Numbered from the stretch's first letter, positions 24,257 through 31,612 are shown. The stretch: DNA of 64,000 nucleotides from an uncultured Clostridia bacterium (GCA_947630725.1 CANRIS010000014.1:1-64000); one strand, 5' to 3'. The notes: generated by a model from the letters alone, not told the origin. Numbers and translations: made by a program.

Positions 24257-24895
24257 TTATTTGCCCCCTCCTTCCTGCCATTGCACCTCAAATCTGCCTT
24301 TGCCGCTGTTTCGCCACTGGCCTATTCCTCTGAAGGCTCCGTACTCGAAAAGCTCCTTAACAAAATCTTCAAGTTTCTCATCAAAAAGAAGTATTTCAAA
24401 ATCTATATAGCTGCCCGCAGGAAGCGTCTCGGAGTGTGCGATCGCTATGGTCTCTCCTTTGGGGGTATTTCCCCTTAAGGGTCTCTGACAACTGCCTATT
24501 TTGCCATCGGTATGTATTGCTATCTTTCGGGGTTTAGGAAAAATAAGCCCATCTATGATTTTTTTATAATTCGCAACTCCCGAACTTTCCGTTCCTTTGA
24601 CCCTTCTGAGTGCTCCGCAGGAGTCTTTCATAAAACCTTTGAGCTGATAGTCCCAGAGTATGGGGTTACCTTCCTCGTCCCTCGAAAAAACCGTTTTGCC
24701 TTTTTCAACAACCTTGTCTACTCCCAGAGCCTCGATCTCTTCTTCCCTTGACGGGGCATCGGGAGCCTGACTTGCTATAAATTCTTCGTGGAGTTTGGGA
24801 TCGGCCGATGCTGTTCCCAATATCTCTTCCAGAAAAATAAGTCTGCCTCTCATTACCTTTGATTTTGAAAATAATTTAGATTTTTTGTCACTCAT
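24257..24895 (-). CDS. RAMP/Cas7-like phage protein, 212 aa
   Basis: Start MSDKKSKLFSKSKVMRGRLI at 24895 is set by GGGAGGTT. Two stretches recall RAMP-superfamily folds: GNPILWDYQLKGFMKDSCGA (compare the P-x-x-PGSSLKGALR pattern) at residues ~82-103, and a C-terminal Gly-rich loop GAFRGIGQWRNSGKGRFEV at ~188-206. Between them is CQRPLRGNTPKGETIAIAHS. It lacks CRISPR neighbours. The gene directly follows the pentamer array. Related proteins appear frequent in gut Firmicutes phages, but no function is known to me; the RAMP link is an inference from motifs. Confidence 0.6.
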   Translation of the reverse strand: MSDKKSKLFSKSKVMRGRLIFLEEILGTASADPKLHEEFIASQAPDAPSREEEIEALGVDKVVEKGKTVFSRDEEGNPILWDYQLKGFMKDSCGALRRVKGTESSGVANYKKIIDGLIFPKPRKIAIHTDGKIGSCQRPLRGNTPKGETIAIAHSETLPAGSYIDFEILLFDEKLEDFVKELFEYGAFRGIGQWRNSGKGRFEVQWQEGGGK

Positions 24896-24924
24896 TTCAT
24901 AACCTCCCAAAAATTAATGACTTT

Positions 24925-25560
24925 CTGAACTATACTTTGCCTTCTGTGTTCTGCTTTGCCTTGGCGTTACACTGCAATACTCAACTTTACTTCGCCTTTG
25001 CTATACTTTGCTCATCCCTGCCGCGCTTTGCCTTAGCGTTACTCCGCAATACTCAACTTTTCATCGCCTTTGCCGTCTGCGCACCGCAAAACCGAGCTTC
25101 ACATTGCCCTTGCTATTCGCCGCATCTCAACGCCTTTGCCGTGCGCTGCGATTCATTGCTACGCCGTCGCTGTGCGTTGCGATTCAGGGCTTCGCTCTGC
25201 CTTGGCTATTCATCGCATCTCAATACTAAGCCTTTGCCACTCCAAACCTTGCTTTTCCTTACTGCGCCTTTGCCGTGCCGTACTACGCACCGCCCCCGCC
25301 TCGCATAGATTTACCTCGCCTTTGCCACTCCATACTTAGCTGCGCCCTCGCTATACAAAGCCTAACTGTACGTTGCCTTAGCCATGCTTTGCTTATCTCT
25401 GCTATGTTCAGCTATGCCCTCGCCTTACAAAGCAGCTCATCGCCTTAGCTTCGCCCTTGCAACGCAAAGCCAAACCGTACTTTGCCGCAGCCATGCTTTG
25501 CCGTACCTAACCTAACTTTCTTTGCCTTGGCTTTGCCCGGTTCTGCTGTGCCTAACATCG
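24925..25560 (-). repeat. Degenerate pentanucleotide array (NNNGY) with AAAGGC punctuation
   Basis: Read on the minus strand the sequence divides into five-base words ending in GC, GT or, less often, GA (AAAGC, GAAGT, ATTGC, AACGC, ATAGC and so on), punctuated every ~20-45 nt by six-base AAAGGC, TAAGGC or CAAGGC. About 120 words follow one another. No ORF fits: stop codons occur in all minus frames. It lies within the leftward early operon just before the RAMP-like gene. Confidence 0.8.
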
Positions 25561-25591
25561 CCATCGCTTTTTTCGTTTTGCTTATCTTCTT

Positions 25592-25765
25592 TCAGTACAT
25601 TTCATCTTCAAGCCCCAGAATATACCCCGGCCTGCAGCCGTATTTTTCACAAAATCTATACAGCACTTCAATGTTTGCATATCTTAAAAGACCGGGGCTT
25701 ATGCCTATTACCCTTTCAAGAGGCGGCAGCCTTCCATCACAGTTTTCGGCCGCCACCATCTTCAT
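25592..25765 (-). CDS. Small HTH-like phage protein, 57 aa
   Basis: MKMVAAENCDGRLPPLERVI and GISPGLLRYANIEVLYRFCE followed by YGCRPGYILGLED resemble the second half of an XRE-type HTH domain (compare ...GVSVDYLLG). The frame is open further upstream into the previous gene, so a longer form starting at a non-ATG codon is possible. It is the last gene before the pentamer array. Confidence 0.5.
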   Translation of the reverse strand: MKMVAAENCDGRLPPLERVIGISPGLLRYANIEVLYRFCEKYGCRPGYILGLEDEMY

Positions 25766-25773
25766 ACGCTCTT

Positions 25774-25989
25774 TTACAAGCTCACATCTTCGCCGCCTCG
25801 CTCTCTCATGGCCTCAAATATATTCATCTGTCTTTTTTCGGCCTCTCTTTCTTCAATATCCTTCTGCCTGCATATATGCCCCATACCGTGATTCAGACCA
25901 TATTCAGAAAAAAGCAGCCCGCCGCATCTCTTGCACCGCCTCGCCTCTACAAGAAACACCTCGCTGTTCTCGTCCTTGTACGCCTTCAT
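25774..25989 (-). CDS. DUF6011-like zinc-binding phage protein, 71 aa
   Basis: Start MKAYKDENSEVFLVEARRCK at 25989 follows GGGAGG. CKRCGGLLFSEYGLNHGMGH then IC is the conserved four-ligand pattern of DUF6011, a small zinc ribbon frequent in phage early operons. Charged helix follows. Confidence 0.7.
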   Translation of the reverse strand: MKAYKDENSEVFLVEARRCKRCGGLLFSEYGLNHGMGHICRQKDIEEREAEKRQMNIFEAMRERGGEDVSL

Positions 25990-26005
25990 ATCTGCCACCT
26001 CCCGC

Positions 26006-26272
26006 TTATGCCTTTTCCTCGGGATAATACCTTTTCAGTATATACTCGGGTACATCTTTACCGTATATGTGCTGCAGAACCTTGTACTTGTATATTATGT
26101 ATTCGTATCGCCTCGACAGGCTCCCTTCCTTCGGCGGATTGACTACCGCCTGCAAATCGGCATATGCGGGGCTTTTGTTCCGCAGCTGTATTCTCAGATA
26201 CTGCACGTTTACCCCCAGCATCTCCGCAGCCTCCACTGCATTGAGCCTGTCCCCTTTGATTTTTCTTTTCAT
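26006..26272 (-). CDS. Excisionase-like HTH protein, 88 aa
   Basis: Start MKRKIKGDRLNAVEAAEMLG at 26272 follows AAAGGAG and overlaps the previous stop (ATGA). NAVEAAEMLGVNVQYLRIQL is a MerR/excisionase-type helix-turn-helix. The C-terminal half (YIIYKYKVLQHIYGKDVPEY) is different from Xis. May direct excision or regulate early genes. Confidence 0.65.
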   Translation of the reverse strand: MKRKIKGDRLNAVEAAEMLGVNVQYLRIQLRNKSPAYADLQAVVNPPKEGSLSRRYEYIIYKYKVLQHIYGKDVPEYILKRYYPEEKA

Positions 26273-26595
26273 GTTATCATCTCCTTTATAGAACATACTT
26301 TAAGACACGCCCCTGCGCTTATAAAATCTACACACACCATCGCCAGAAAGGGATCCAGTCCCGCTTCTTTACTTTTATCATAAACACTATTCTCAAACTT
26401 TTTTGTTTTTTTGCTAAGAGCCATCTTCCTTATGATCTGATCGACTTTGTCCTCCGTCATATGACTTTCTTCCGCCATCTTTATGTATAAAAAACTGCAT
26501 AACTTACGCAACATTTCACTAAGCTCTTTGCAGCTCTCGGCAAAACTTTCTTCGGGTTCCCTCTCCTCTTTGCAAAAAATCGGTCTTTTGTTCAT
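26269..26595 (-). CDS. Phage protein of unknown function, 108 aa
   Basis: Mostly helical: CKELSEMLRKLCSFLYIKMA, EDKVDQIIRKMALSKKTKKF, then FLAMVCVDFISAGACLKVCS. Lies in a tight operon with a 4-bp overlap to the HTH gene and zero gap to the upstream gene. No family recognised. Confidence 0.65.
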   Translation of the reverse strand: MNKRPIFCKEEREPEESFAESCKELSEMLRKLCSFLYIKMAEESHMTEDKVDQIIRKMALSKKTKKFENSVYDKSKEAGLDPFLAMVCVDFISAGACLKVCSIKEMIT

Positions 26596-26781
26596 TTAAG
26601 CATTCTCCTTTTCACACTTTGCCAGCCTGTCCGCCACATAGTATAAACACTTGTTCATATCAACAAGCCGCGTTGTTTCAAAACGCTTAGTCATCACCTT
26701 GTCGATCTCGTTTATTTCAAGCTCATAGAGCTTATTGAAGATCTCCATCAATTTTTCCTTTACATTTGCATTATCATTCAT
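26596..26781 (-). CDS. Small phage protein, 61 aa
   Basis: Reads MNDNANVKEKLMEIFNKLYE, a helix, then DKVMTKRFETTRLVDMNKCL. AGGAGGG precedes the ATG and it abuts the next gene. Helical; no recognised family. Confidence 0.6.
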   Translation of the reverse strand: MNDNANVKEKLMEIFNKLYELEINEIDKVMTKRFETTRLVDMNKCLYYVADRLAKCEKENA

Positions 26782-26783
26782 TT

Positions 26784-26918
26784 TTAGCCCTCCTTAAAAA
26801 CCGCTTTACATAATTCCTGACTCAGCCTTAAAGCAACTTCCTCGCCAATTTCTTCACCGATTAACTTTTTAATTAAGCCGATCACTTCTTTTTCATCCAA
26901 TTCAACTACAATTTTCAT
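26784..26918 (-). CDS. Small phage protein, 44 aa
   Basis: MKIVVELDEKEVIGLIKKLI followed by an acidic-amphipathic helix ending AVFKEG. GGGGGTGAGGAA lies directly before the ATG, the same leader motif found before the genes at 28432 and 28192. Continuous with the operon. Confidence 0.6.
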   Translation of the reverse strand: MKIVVELDEKEVIGLIKKLIGEEIGEEVALRLSQELCKAVFKEG

Positions 26919-26993
26919 TTCCTCACCCCCTCTCAGGCCGTCTTTGAATACCGCTTATTCTTGACAACTATTGCTGTTTGCAATATAATATTC

Positions 26994-27176
26994 TCAGGCA
27001 AAAAACCTTGTCCAATCCATTTTAAAAAACTCTCCAAGCCTTTTTGCCGTTTTAACGCTCGGTATCCGTATTCCCCTTTCCAACTGCGAATAATAACACT
27101 GTTTTATTCCGCAGGCTTCGGCTGCCTCTTGTTGTGAAAAGCCCAACTTCAGCCGTAACTCTTTCAACTCAACCAA
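26994..27176 (-). CDS. XRE-family HTH regulator, ~60 aa
   Basis: ELRLKLGFSQQEAAEACGIK followed by QCYYSQLERGIRIPS and VKTAKRLGEFF is a full Cro/CI-type HTH. The likely start is TTG at 27176 with AAGGTGG upstream; an upstream TTG at 27200 lacks a ribosome site. It faces the plus-strand gene at 27218, so the 40-bp gap must hold both promoters or overlap them. Confidence 0.75.
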   Translation of the reverse strand: MVELKELRLKLGFSQQEAAEACGIKQCYYSQLERGIRIPSVKTAKRLGEFFKMDWTRFFA

Positions 27177-27217
27177 CTTACACACCACCTTAAATACCAA
27201 GAAAGGAGCCTTAAACT

Positions 27218-27748
27218 ATGAGTATTAGAGATGTTGCCCATTCTCTCCTGCTTCGTGCTTATGAGCACGATAAGCAACACAAAGAATCTTATGAATATTA
27301 TTATGATAACTACGATTTTGACCTCTATGACGTGCAGCAAGCCATTGAATATCTTGAAAACTTCGGTTATATATTTAAAAACAGTGCTTCAACCTTAGTC
27401 TATGCCGTATTATCATTAACCCCAAAAGGCATTGATTATGTAGAAAATGGTTTTTCCGAAACAGCACCGTTTTCTATATATCAAGATAACCGAAACACCC
27501 TCAATATCAACGGCAACAACATCAATGTTACAGACGATCACTCAATAAATACAGCCTTGTCCGATCCCTCTCTTATCGAGCCGGAACATCTCAGACTTCT
27601 TACAGATTTTCTTAACAATATAGAAAAAGCTCCACAAAAGTCCCGCCCCCAAAAGATCAAAGATTTCATAATCACTCTTACAAACGGCGTCTTGTCAACA
27701 TCTGCCGTCAATGCCTTAACAAAGCTTATTACCTCTTTGCTTAAATGA
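27218..27748 (+). CDS. Winged-helix-like protein of the lysogeny region, 176 aa
   Basis: Residues 1-85 look like a winged helix (MSIRDVAHSLLLRAYEHDKQ, YDVQQAIEYLENFGYIF, SLTPKGIDYVENGF). A polar linker with NTLNINGNNINVTDD follows, then a helical C-terminal part ending TNGVLSTSAVNALTKLITSL. GAAAGGAG precedes the ATG. It is on the strand opposite to the early operon and probably expressed in the lysogen, where immunity or superinfection exclusion genes sit. No family recognised. Confidence 0.65.
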   Translation: MSIRDVAHSLLLRAYEHDKQHKESYEYYYDNYDFDLYDVQQAIEYLENFGYIFKNSASTLVYAVLSLTPKGIDYVENGFSETAPFSIYQDNRNTLNINGNNINVTDDHSINTALSDPSLIEPEHLRLLTDFLNNIEKAPQKSRPQKIKDFIITLTNGVLSTSAVNALTKLITSLLK

Positions 27749-28192
27749 TCTCACCACCCACCCTATAAATTCCCTTGCGGTGGGTGTCTTTATTATCTCA
27801 ACCCTTCTGTATGAGCGCCAAAACAGTGGCGGACAGAGCTTTCCCTTAGTATCATCCCTTATCAAGATTTCTCTTAAAAAACCAAACCTTGTCCTATACG
27901 TAATATACAGTGTCCTTTCATCATTTAATCTGACTTTGACAGTATAGTATACATTCATTATCCGCTCAAACGAACGCAGCTTATATACAACTATCATCCT
28001 TTTCAAATACTTAATATAGTCCTTTAAGGTGTCTGCTCTTATTATCTCTGTCTTATTGTTGCGCCAAACACCGGGCCGCCCTTCATCTTCAGATTCAATT
28101 CCGATCTCTCTTATAAAACCAAACCGTGTCTCATAGCAGATCTTAAGCTTCACCTCGCCATTTACCATACCTATCACATACTTAAGTGCCAT
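27716..28192 (-). CDS. Protein with two tandem related domains, 158 aa
   Basis: Residues ~5-65 and ~80-150 are two copies of one fold: KICYETRFGFIREIGI versus YITYRTRFGFLREILI, each followed by WR and an acidic then basic stretch (EIIRADTLKDYIKYLKR versus EIIKTPTAREFIGWVVR). Strongly beta/helix and basic. It overlaps the convergent gene at 27218-27748 by 33 bp. Unknown function. Confidence 0.6.
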   Translation of the reverse strand: MALKYVIGMVNGEVKLKICYETRFGFIREIGIESEDEGRPGVWRNNKTEIIRADTLKDYIKYLKRMIVVYKLRSFERIMNVYYTVKVRLNDERTLYITYRTRFGFLREILIRDDTKGKLCPPLFWRSYRRVEIIKTPTAREFIGWVVRSFKQRGNKLC

Positions 28193-28246
28193 TTCCTCAC
28201 CCCCTCAGACTGTCGCTTTAAATGTATCTTGAATCCCTTATCTGAT

Positions 28247-28432
28247 CTAATTGATCTCCGGGGCAATCGCAATTTTCACTGTCAGCACGTTTGCCCCATT
28301 TTCACATTTGATCTTATATCCCTTTACACCTATCAGCTCAAAATTATCTAAAAATATTCTCAACCCGCCCCATATAAGAGCGCCGTTTTCGGTTGCTTTC
28401 GGTTCTTCATTCACAACTCTAAATTTGTGCAT
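28247..28432 (-). CDS. Small phage protein, 61 aa
   Basis: Starts MHKFRVVNEEPKATENGALI behind GGGGTGAGGAA. Beta-rich: GLRIFLDNFELIGVKGYKIK, then NVLTVKIAIAPEIN. Probably a real early gene given its ribosome site and spacing; no recognised family. Confidence 0.55.
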   Translation of the reverse strand: MHKFRVVNEEPKATENGALIWGGLRIFLDNFELIGVKGYKIKCENGANVLTVKIAIAPEIN

Positions 28433-28444
28433 TTCCTCACCCCC

Positions 28445-28651
28445 TCACGCCGTCTCGTTATATCCGTACAATTCAGTTGGCGAAATTCCCAACACCCTAC
28501 ATATTTTAGGAATATCATCGGCATATATGTGTCGCTTTCCTTTAAGCATACTGTTGAAAGTTTTAGGCGTATATCCCAACCTTCGCCCCACCTCAGCCTG
28601 TATAAGCATCTTGTCCTTTATTATTTCTCTTATCCTCTCGGCAACAGGCAT
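28445..28651 (-). CDS. XRE-family HTH regulator, 68 aa
   Basis: MPVAERIREIIKDKMLIQAE with VGRRLGYTPKTFNSMLKGKR and ICRVLGISPTELYG is a complete Cro/CI HTH. The start at 28651 has AGGAGAC upstream; longer readings have none. It faces the DUF2513 gene at 28766 and could repress it or the early operon. Confidence 0.8.
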   Translation of the reverse strand: MPVAERIREIIKDKMLIQAEVGRRLGYTPKTFNSMLKGKRHIYADDIPKICRVLGISPTELYGYNETA

Positions 28652-28765
28652 CTTAGCTTGTCTCCTTTCTATCCTTATTTTTAGGTATAAATATCTTGCG
28701 TTTTCTGCCTCTATATGATAAAATATTTTTGACATAAATATTATCATTATAAGGAGGTTTTGAAA

Positions 28766-29164
28766 ATGAAACTTGATATTAACTGTGTTAAAAGAGTTCT
28801 CCTTACCATAGAAGCAGAACCTTATTTTATGCACATGTACGCAAAAGATTTCGCCAAAAAACTTTCTCCCGAATTTTCAGAAAACATGGTCATCTATACT
28901 TGTATTAAGCTATCAGAAGCAGGATTTATAAAAATTTCATATCCGGATTATTCTAAATTAAATGAAATTTTTCATCCTGCTCTCCAAGATTTTACAGTCG
29001 GTGACTTGACCTATTTCGGACATGATTTTTTGGAACATATCAGAAATGATAAGATTTGGAATAAAGCAAAACCCATACTTGAAAAAGTCGGTTCTTTATC
29101 TTTCGAGTTTATAACCAAAGTAACAGCTCATATCATTTCGGAACAAATAGATAAATATTTTTAA
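28766..29164 (+). CDS. DUF2513 family protein, 132 aa
   Basis: MKLDINCVKRVLLTIEAEPY and a C-terminal GHDFLEHIRNDKIWNKAKPI then VGSLSFEFITKVTAHI match the DUF2513 pattern (GHEFLDAIRDDTVWNK). AAGGAGGT is 7-8 nt before the ATG. DUF2513 genes are common in prophage lysogeny regions; biochemical function unknown. It ends on the stop region of the convergent gene (29161). Confidence 0.8.
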   Translation: MKLDINCVKRVLLTIEAEPYFMHMYAKDFAKKLSPEFSENMVIYTCIKLSEAGFIKISYPDYSKLNEIFHPALQDFTVGDLTYFGHDFLEHIRNDKIWNKAKPILEKVGSLSFEFITKVTAHIISEQIDKYF

Positions 29165-29379
29165 ATTTCCTTTAGCCCTAAAAATCTGCGTACAATGTTT
29201 GCATAGTGTGTTCCTATCTTTACTATGGCTTTGTTGACCCCTTCGGTATCTATCTCGTATTCTTTTTCAACACAATAATACACAATAGCCGAATATGCCA
29301 ATTTCGCCGATAAATACTTAATAACAAGAAAAATATTAGCCGCTGTGCTTACTATCAACAGCATTAATACTACATTCAT
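29161..29379 (-). CDS. Small single-pass membrane protein, 72 aa
   Basis: MNVVLMLLIVSTAANIFLVI is a clear membrane helix, followed by a cytoplasmic helical part (YCVEKEYEIDTEGVNKAIVK). Downstream of the 77-residue XRE gene on the early strand. No recognised family. Confidence 0.6.
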   Translation of the reverse strand: MNVVLMLLIVSTAANIFLVIKYLSAKLAYSAIVYYCVEKEYEIDTEGVNKAIVKIGTHYANIVRRFLGLKEI

Positions 29380-29409
29380 TTCTTCACCCCCTTAGACTGT
29401 CTCGTTATA

Positions 29410-29428
29410 ACTTACGCAGTACGTAAGT
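29410..29428. promoter_or_regulatory. Palindromic operator candidate O1
   Basis: ACTTACGCAGTACGTAAGT has perfect 7-bp inverted arms. It overlaps the stop codon of the XRE gene at 29412-29645. A near-identical palindrome lies at 29666-29684. Confidence 0.6.
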
Positions 29429-29645
29429 CAGCATTAAAAAAAATTTTTCCGGCTTCACTTGTAGGTATTTCCAGTATCTCAACAAGTTTAAACATAACAT
29501 CAGCAGAAGGCTGTGTTTTTCCTTTCAAGACCTTGCCTAACGTAGTTCTGTCTATTCCTGATGCCGTTGATAAATCGGTTATGGAATTAAAACCTTTATC
29601 AATCATCAGTTTTTTTAATGCAATGATATCTGTTTTCCTATGCAT
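29412..29645 (-). CDS. XRE-family regulator (Cro-like), 77 aa
   Basis: SITDLSTASGIDRTTLGKVL with KGKTQPSADVMFKLVEILEI is a Cro/CI HTH. GGAGGGAGAAG precedes the ATG. It is transcribed divergently from the CI-like gene at 29804 and flanked by two copies of the same palindrome. It is therefore the best candidate for the lytic-side regulator of the genetic switch. Confidence 0.75.
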   Translation of the reverse strand: MHRKTDIIALKKLMIDKGFNSITDLSTASGIDRTTLGKVLKGKTQPSADVMFKLVEILEIPTSEAGKIFFNADLRTA

Positions 29646-29665
29646 TTCTTCTCCCTCCTTTTATA

Positions 29666-29684
29666 ACTTTCGCACTGCGTAAGT
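29666..29684. promoter_or_regulatory. Palindromic operator candidate O2
   Basis: ACTTTCGCACTGCGTAAGT, arms 6 of 7 matched, the same core as the site at 29410. It lies just downstream of the -10 element of the leftward promoter. Confidence 0.65.
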
Positions 29685-29686
29685 TT

Positions 29687-29715
29687 ATGTTAACACCAAT
29701 TTTCAGTGCTGTCAA
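29687..29715 (-). promoter_or_regulatory. Leftward promoter of the lysis-lysogeny switch
   Basis: TTGACA (29715-29710) and TAACAT (29692-29687) on the minus strand with 17-bp spacing. Confidence 0.6.
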
Positions 29716-29755
29716 TACCTTTTTCAAAATTTTTTTACATTTTGCGTAAAAAGGC

Positions 29756-29783
29756 TTGCATTTTGCGGAAGTAATGATATAAT
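29756..29783 (+). promoter_or_regulatory. Rightward promoter of the CI-like gene
   Basis: TTGCAT (29756-29761) and TATAAT (29778-29783), 16-bp spacing, with TTTTGCGTAAA and TTTTGCGGAAG half-site-like words around the -35. Confidence 0.6.
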
Positions 29784-29803
29784 TATAAAAAAGGAGGTGC
29801 CTT

Positions 29804-30211
29804 ATGTCAGCTATAAACGAAAAAATTAAAGAATTGAGATTAAGAAAAGGCTATACTTTACTTGAAGTTGCCGAGTATCTGGGTGTAAAAGAAGCCACTG
29901 TACAGAGATACGAAAGCGGCAATATAAAAAACATAAAATATGAAACTATATGTAAGCTTGCCGATTTATTTAAATGTGATCCCTGTTATATTATGGGCTG
30001 GTCTGAAAAATTGTCAGGAAACATAACCAATAGCACTATTCTACAAGGCAATAATGCAAATACTCTCATTGTAAAGAATGGCTCCGAAAATCAAAAACAA
30101 ATTAGCAGTCAAGCAATGGAACTTCTGAGAATTTTTGAAAGCTTGGATATAAAATCTCAGACAGAATTACTCTCACTTGCATACAAACTTGAAAATCAAC
30201 ATAATTCTTAA
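29804..30211 (+). CDS. CI-like XRE repressor, 135 aa
   Basis: Residues 5-60 are an XRE HTH (KIKELRLRKGYTLLEVAEYL, VKEATVQRYESGNIKNI). A short linker with NSTILQGNNANTLIV and a C-terminal helix (AMELLRIFESLDIKSQTELL) follow, without the peptidase domain of LexA-like repressors, so induction cannot be by self-cleavage. AAAGGAGG precedes the ATG. Likely maintains lysogeny and is the first gene of a rightward lysogenic operon. Confidence 0.8.
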   Translation: MSAINEKIKELRLRKGYTLLEVAEYLGVKEATVQRYESGNIKNIKYETICKLADLFKCDPCYIMGWSEKLSGNITNSTILQGNNANTLIVKNGSENQKQISSQAMELLRIFESLDIKSQTELLSLAYKLENQHNS

Positions 30212-30225
30212 AGGAGGATATTATA

Positions 30226-31017
30226 ATGATAACATTTAAACGTTTTATCCAAACAATAACCGAAACTTTAAAAAAACTTTTATCAAAATACAACTCTCTT
30301 TCATATAGAAAAAAATACATAATTTCCAATACTCTAATAATTATCTTATTGGCTTTCATTATATTTAAAAGTTGTAGCAATAATAAAACAAAACTTGAAA
30401 CACAAACGGAAGCCACAACCACAACTATAGAAACCACCACTGAAAAAAAACAAAAAAAACCTGAAACTACCACTATTAATACAACTGCCGAAACACAAAC
30501 TGAAACCACTTCCACTACAACAACTCTTGAAGTAACAACTACCACATCAATTCCCGAAACTACTACACAAACAAGTCCTGCTTTGAATATGTCGTTAAAT
30601 GATTTTATTGCTACATTTAACGCAAAATTCCCCGAAATAAGAATATCTATAGATAATATAACTAATGAAACCTCTGAAGATGGCAAAGGAGTTTTTGAAG
30701 TATATATGACAGATGAATTGGGATTTTTATTTACCACACAAACAAATTCAAAAGATAGCAATCTTGTAGGTTTGATATATATGGTTGATCCCGGTTATGT
30801 CGATACAAATTCCGCATTGCTTGCTGATTCGTTGTGTGGCATTTTACAAATAGTCGATCCTTCTATTACTTCCAGTGAATCTAAGGATATATTTATGGAT
30901 CTTCTATCTGAAGCTGGTTCTAATACGGATACACCCGCAGAATATACCCGAAATAATATAAAATATTTATTACTGTATACTGATTATATAATGACATTCG
31001 GCATTCAACCTTTGTGA
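30226..31017 (+). CDS. Membrane-anchored Thr-rich surface protein, 263 aa
   Basis: A cytoplasmic basic N-terminus, a membrane helix at residues ~32-47 (YIISNTLIIILLAFIIF), then a Thr/Glu-rich linker (~60-120, TTTTIETTTEKK type) and an extracellular alpha/beta domain (~125-263, beginning LNMSLNDFIATFNAKFPEIR). AAAGGAGG is before the ATG, and the gene follows the repressor by 14 bp, so it is probably expressed in the lysogen. Could be a superinfection-exclusion or host-modifying factor; this is inference. Confidence 0.7.
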   Translation: MITFKRFIQTITETLKKLLSKYNSLSYRKKYIISNTLIIILLAFIIFKSCSNNKTKLETQTEATTTTIETTTEKKQKKPETTTINTTAETQTETTSTTTTLEVTTTTSIPETTTQTSPALNMSLNDFIATFNAKFPEIRISIDNITNETSEDGKGVFEVYMTDELGFLFTTQTNSKDSNLVGLIYMVDPGYVDTNSALLADSLCGILQIVDPSITSSESKDIFMDLLSEAGSNTDTPAEYTRNNIKYLLLYTDYIMTFGIQPL

Positions 31018-31085
31018 AGATAATAAAATCATAATTATTTCCTACCGTTATCATAATAAAAAGAATACAATAAGGAGGTATCCCA

Positions 31086-31352
31086 ATGCCGGCATTATGT
31101 ATGTTTTACGGAATTATTATCAAAATGTACAGAGAAATCGGAGGAAAACACAATCTTCCACACATACATGCAGAATATTCGGGGTATGAAGCCGCAATAT
31201 CTCTTGACGGAGAATTGCTTGAAGGTGATATGCCCAAAAATAAATTAAAACTGATAGAAGCATGGATAATTATTCACAGGGAAGAACTCGAAGCCAACTG
31301 GAAACTTCTTTCAGAAGGTCAAAAATTCTTTAAGATCGAGCCCTTGAAATAA
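31086..31352 (+). CDS. DUF4160 family protein, 88 aa
   Basis: MPALCMFYGIIIKMYREIGG with HNLPHIHAEYSGYEAAISLD and a C-terminal helix KLIEAWIIIHREELEANWKL match DUF4160. These are usually encoded next to DUF2442 and proposed as a toxin-antitoxin-like pair. AAGGAGGT precedes the ATG. The partner follows after 14 bp. Confidence 0.85.
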   Translation: MPALCMFYGIIIKMYREIGGKHNLPHIHAEYSGYEAAISLDGELLEGDMPKNKLKLIEAWIIIHREELEANWKLLSEGQKFFKIEPLK

Positions 31353-31366
31353 CGGAGGTGACCAAA

Positions 31367-31612
31367 ATGCTAAATCCAACGCTAAAAAAAGTAGAGCCTC
31401 TGCCGGATTATAAGCTTAAATTGCTTTATGAAAACGGAGAATTGAAAATTTTTGATGTAAAACCCTATATTTCAGGTGACTGGTACGGAATGTTAAAGGA
31501 TAAGGATTATTTCAACACCGTTCATATTATTTCTTCCGGCACAGGTATAGAATGGCTCGACGGTCAGGACATAGCCCCTCATGAACTTTATGAACTGTCC
31601 TCAACAAAATGA
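31367..31612 (+). CDS. DUF2442 family protein, 81 aa
   Basis: Start MLNPTLKKVEPLPDYKLKLL at 31367 with GGAGGTG 6 nt before. Pattern LYENGELKIFDVKPYISGDW and IEWLDGQDIAPHELYE is typical DUF2442, the partner of DUF4160. Role of the pair (antitoxin or regulator) is not established. Confidence 0.85.
   Translation: MLNPTLKKVEPLPDYKLKLLYENGELKIFDVKPYISGDWYGMLKDKDYFNTVHIISSGTGIEWLDGQDIAPHELYELSSTK

Noticed and set aside
24257..24895. CRISPR-Cas effector gene
   Set aside because: No other cas genes, no array; only motif-level resemblance to the RAMP fold.
24937..26142. Plus-strand proteins of 123, 181 and 206 residues
   Set aside because: They lie in the degenerate pentamer array or opposite clear minus-strand genes, have low-complexity Leu/Pro/Cys composition and no ribosome sites.
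30102..30761. Minus-strand 219-residue Val-rich ORF
   Set aside because: Antisense of the Thr-rich coding repeats (ACA/ACT codons read as Val/Cys), not a gene.
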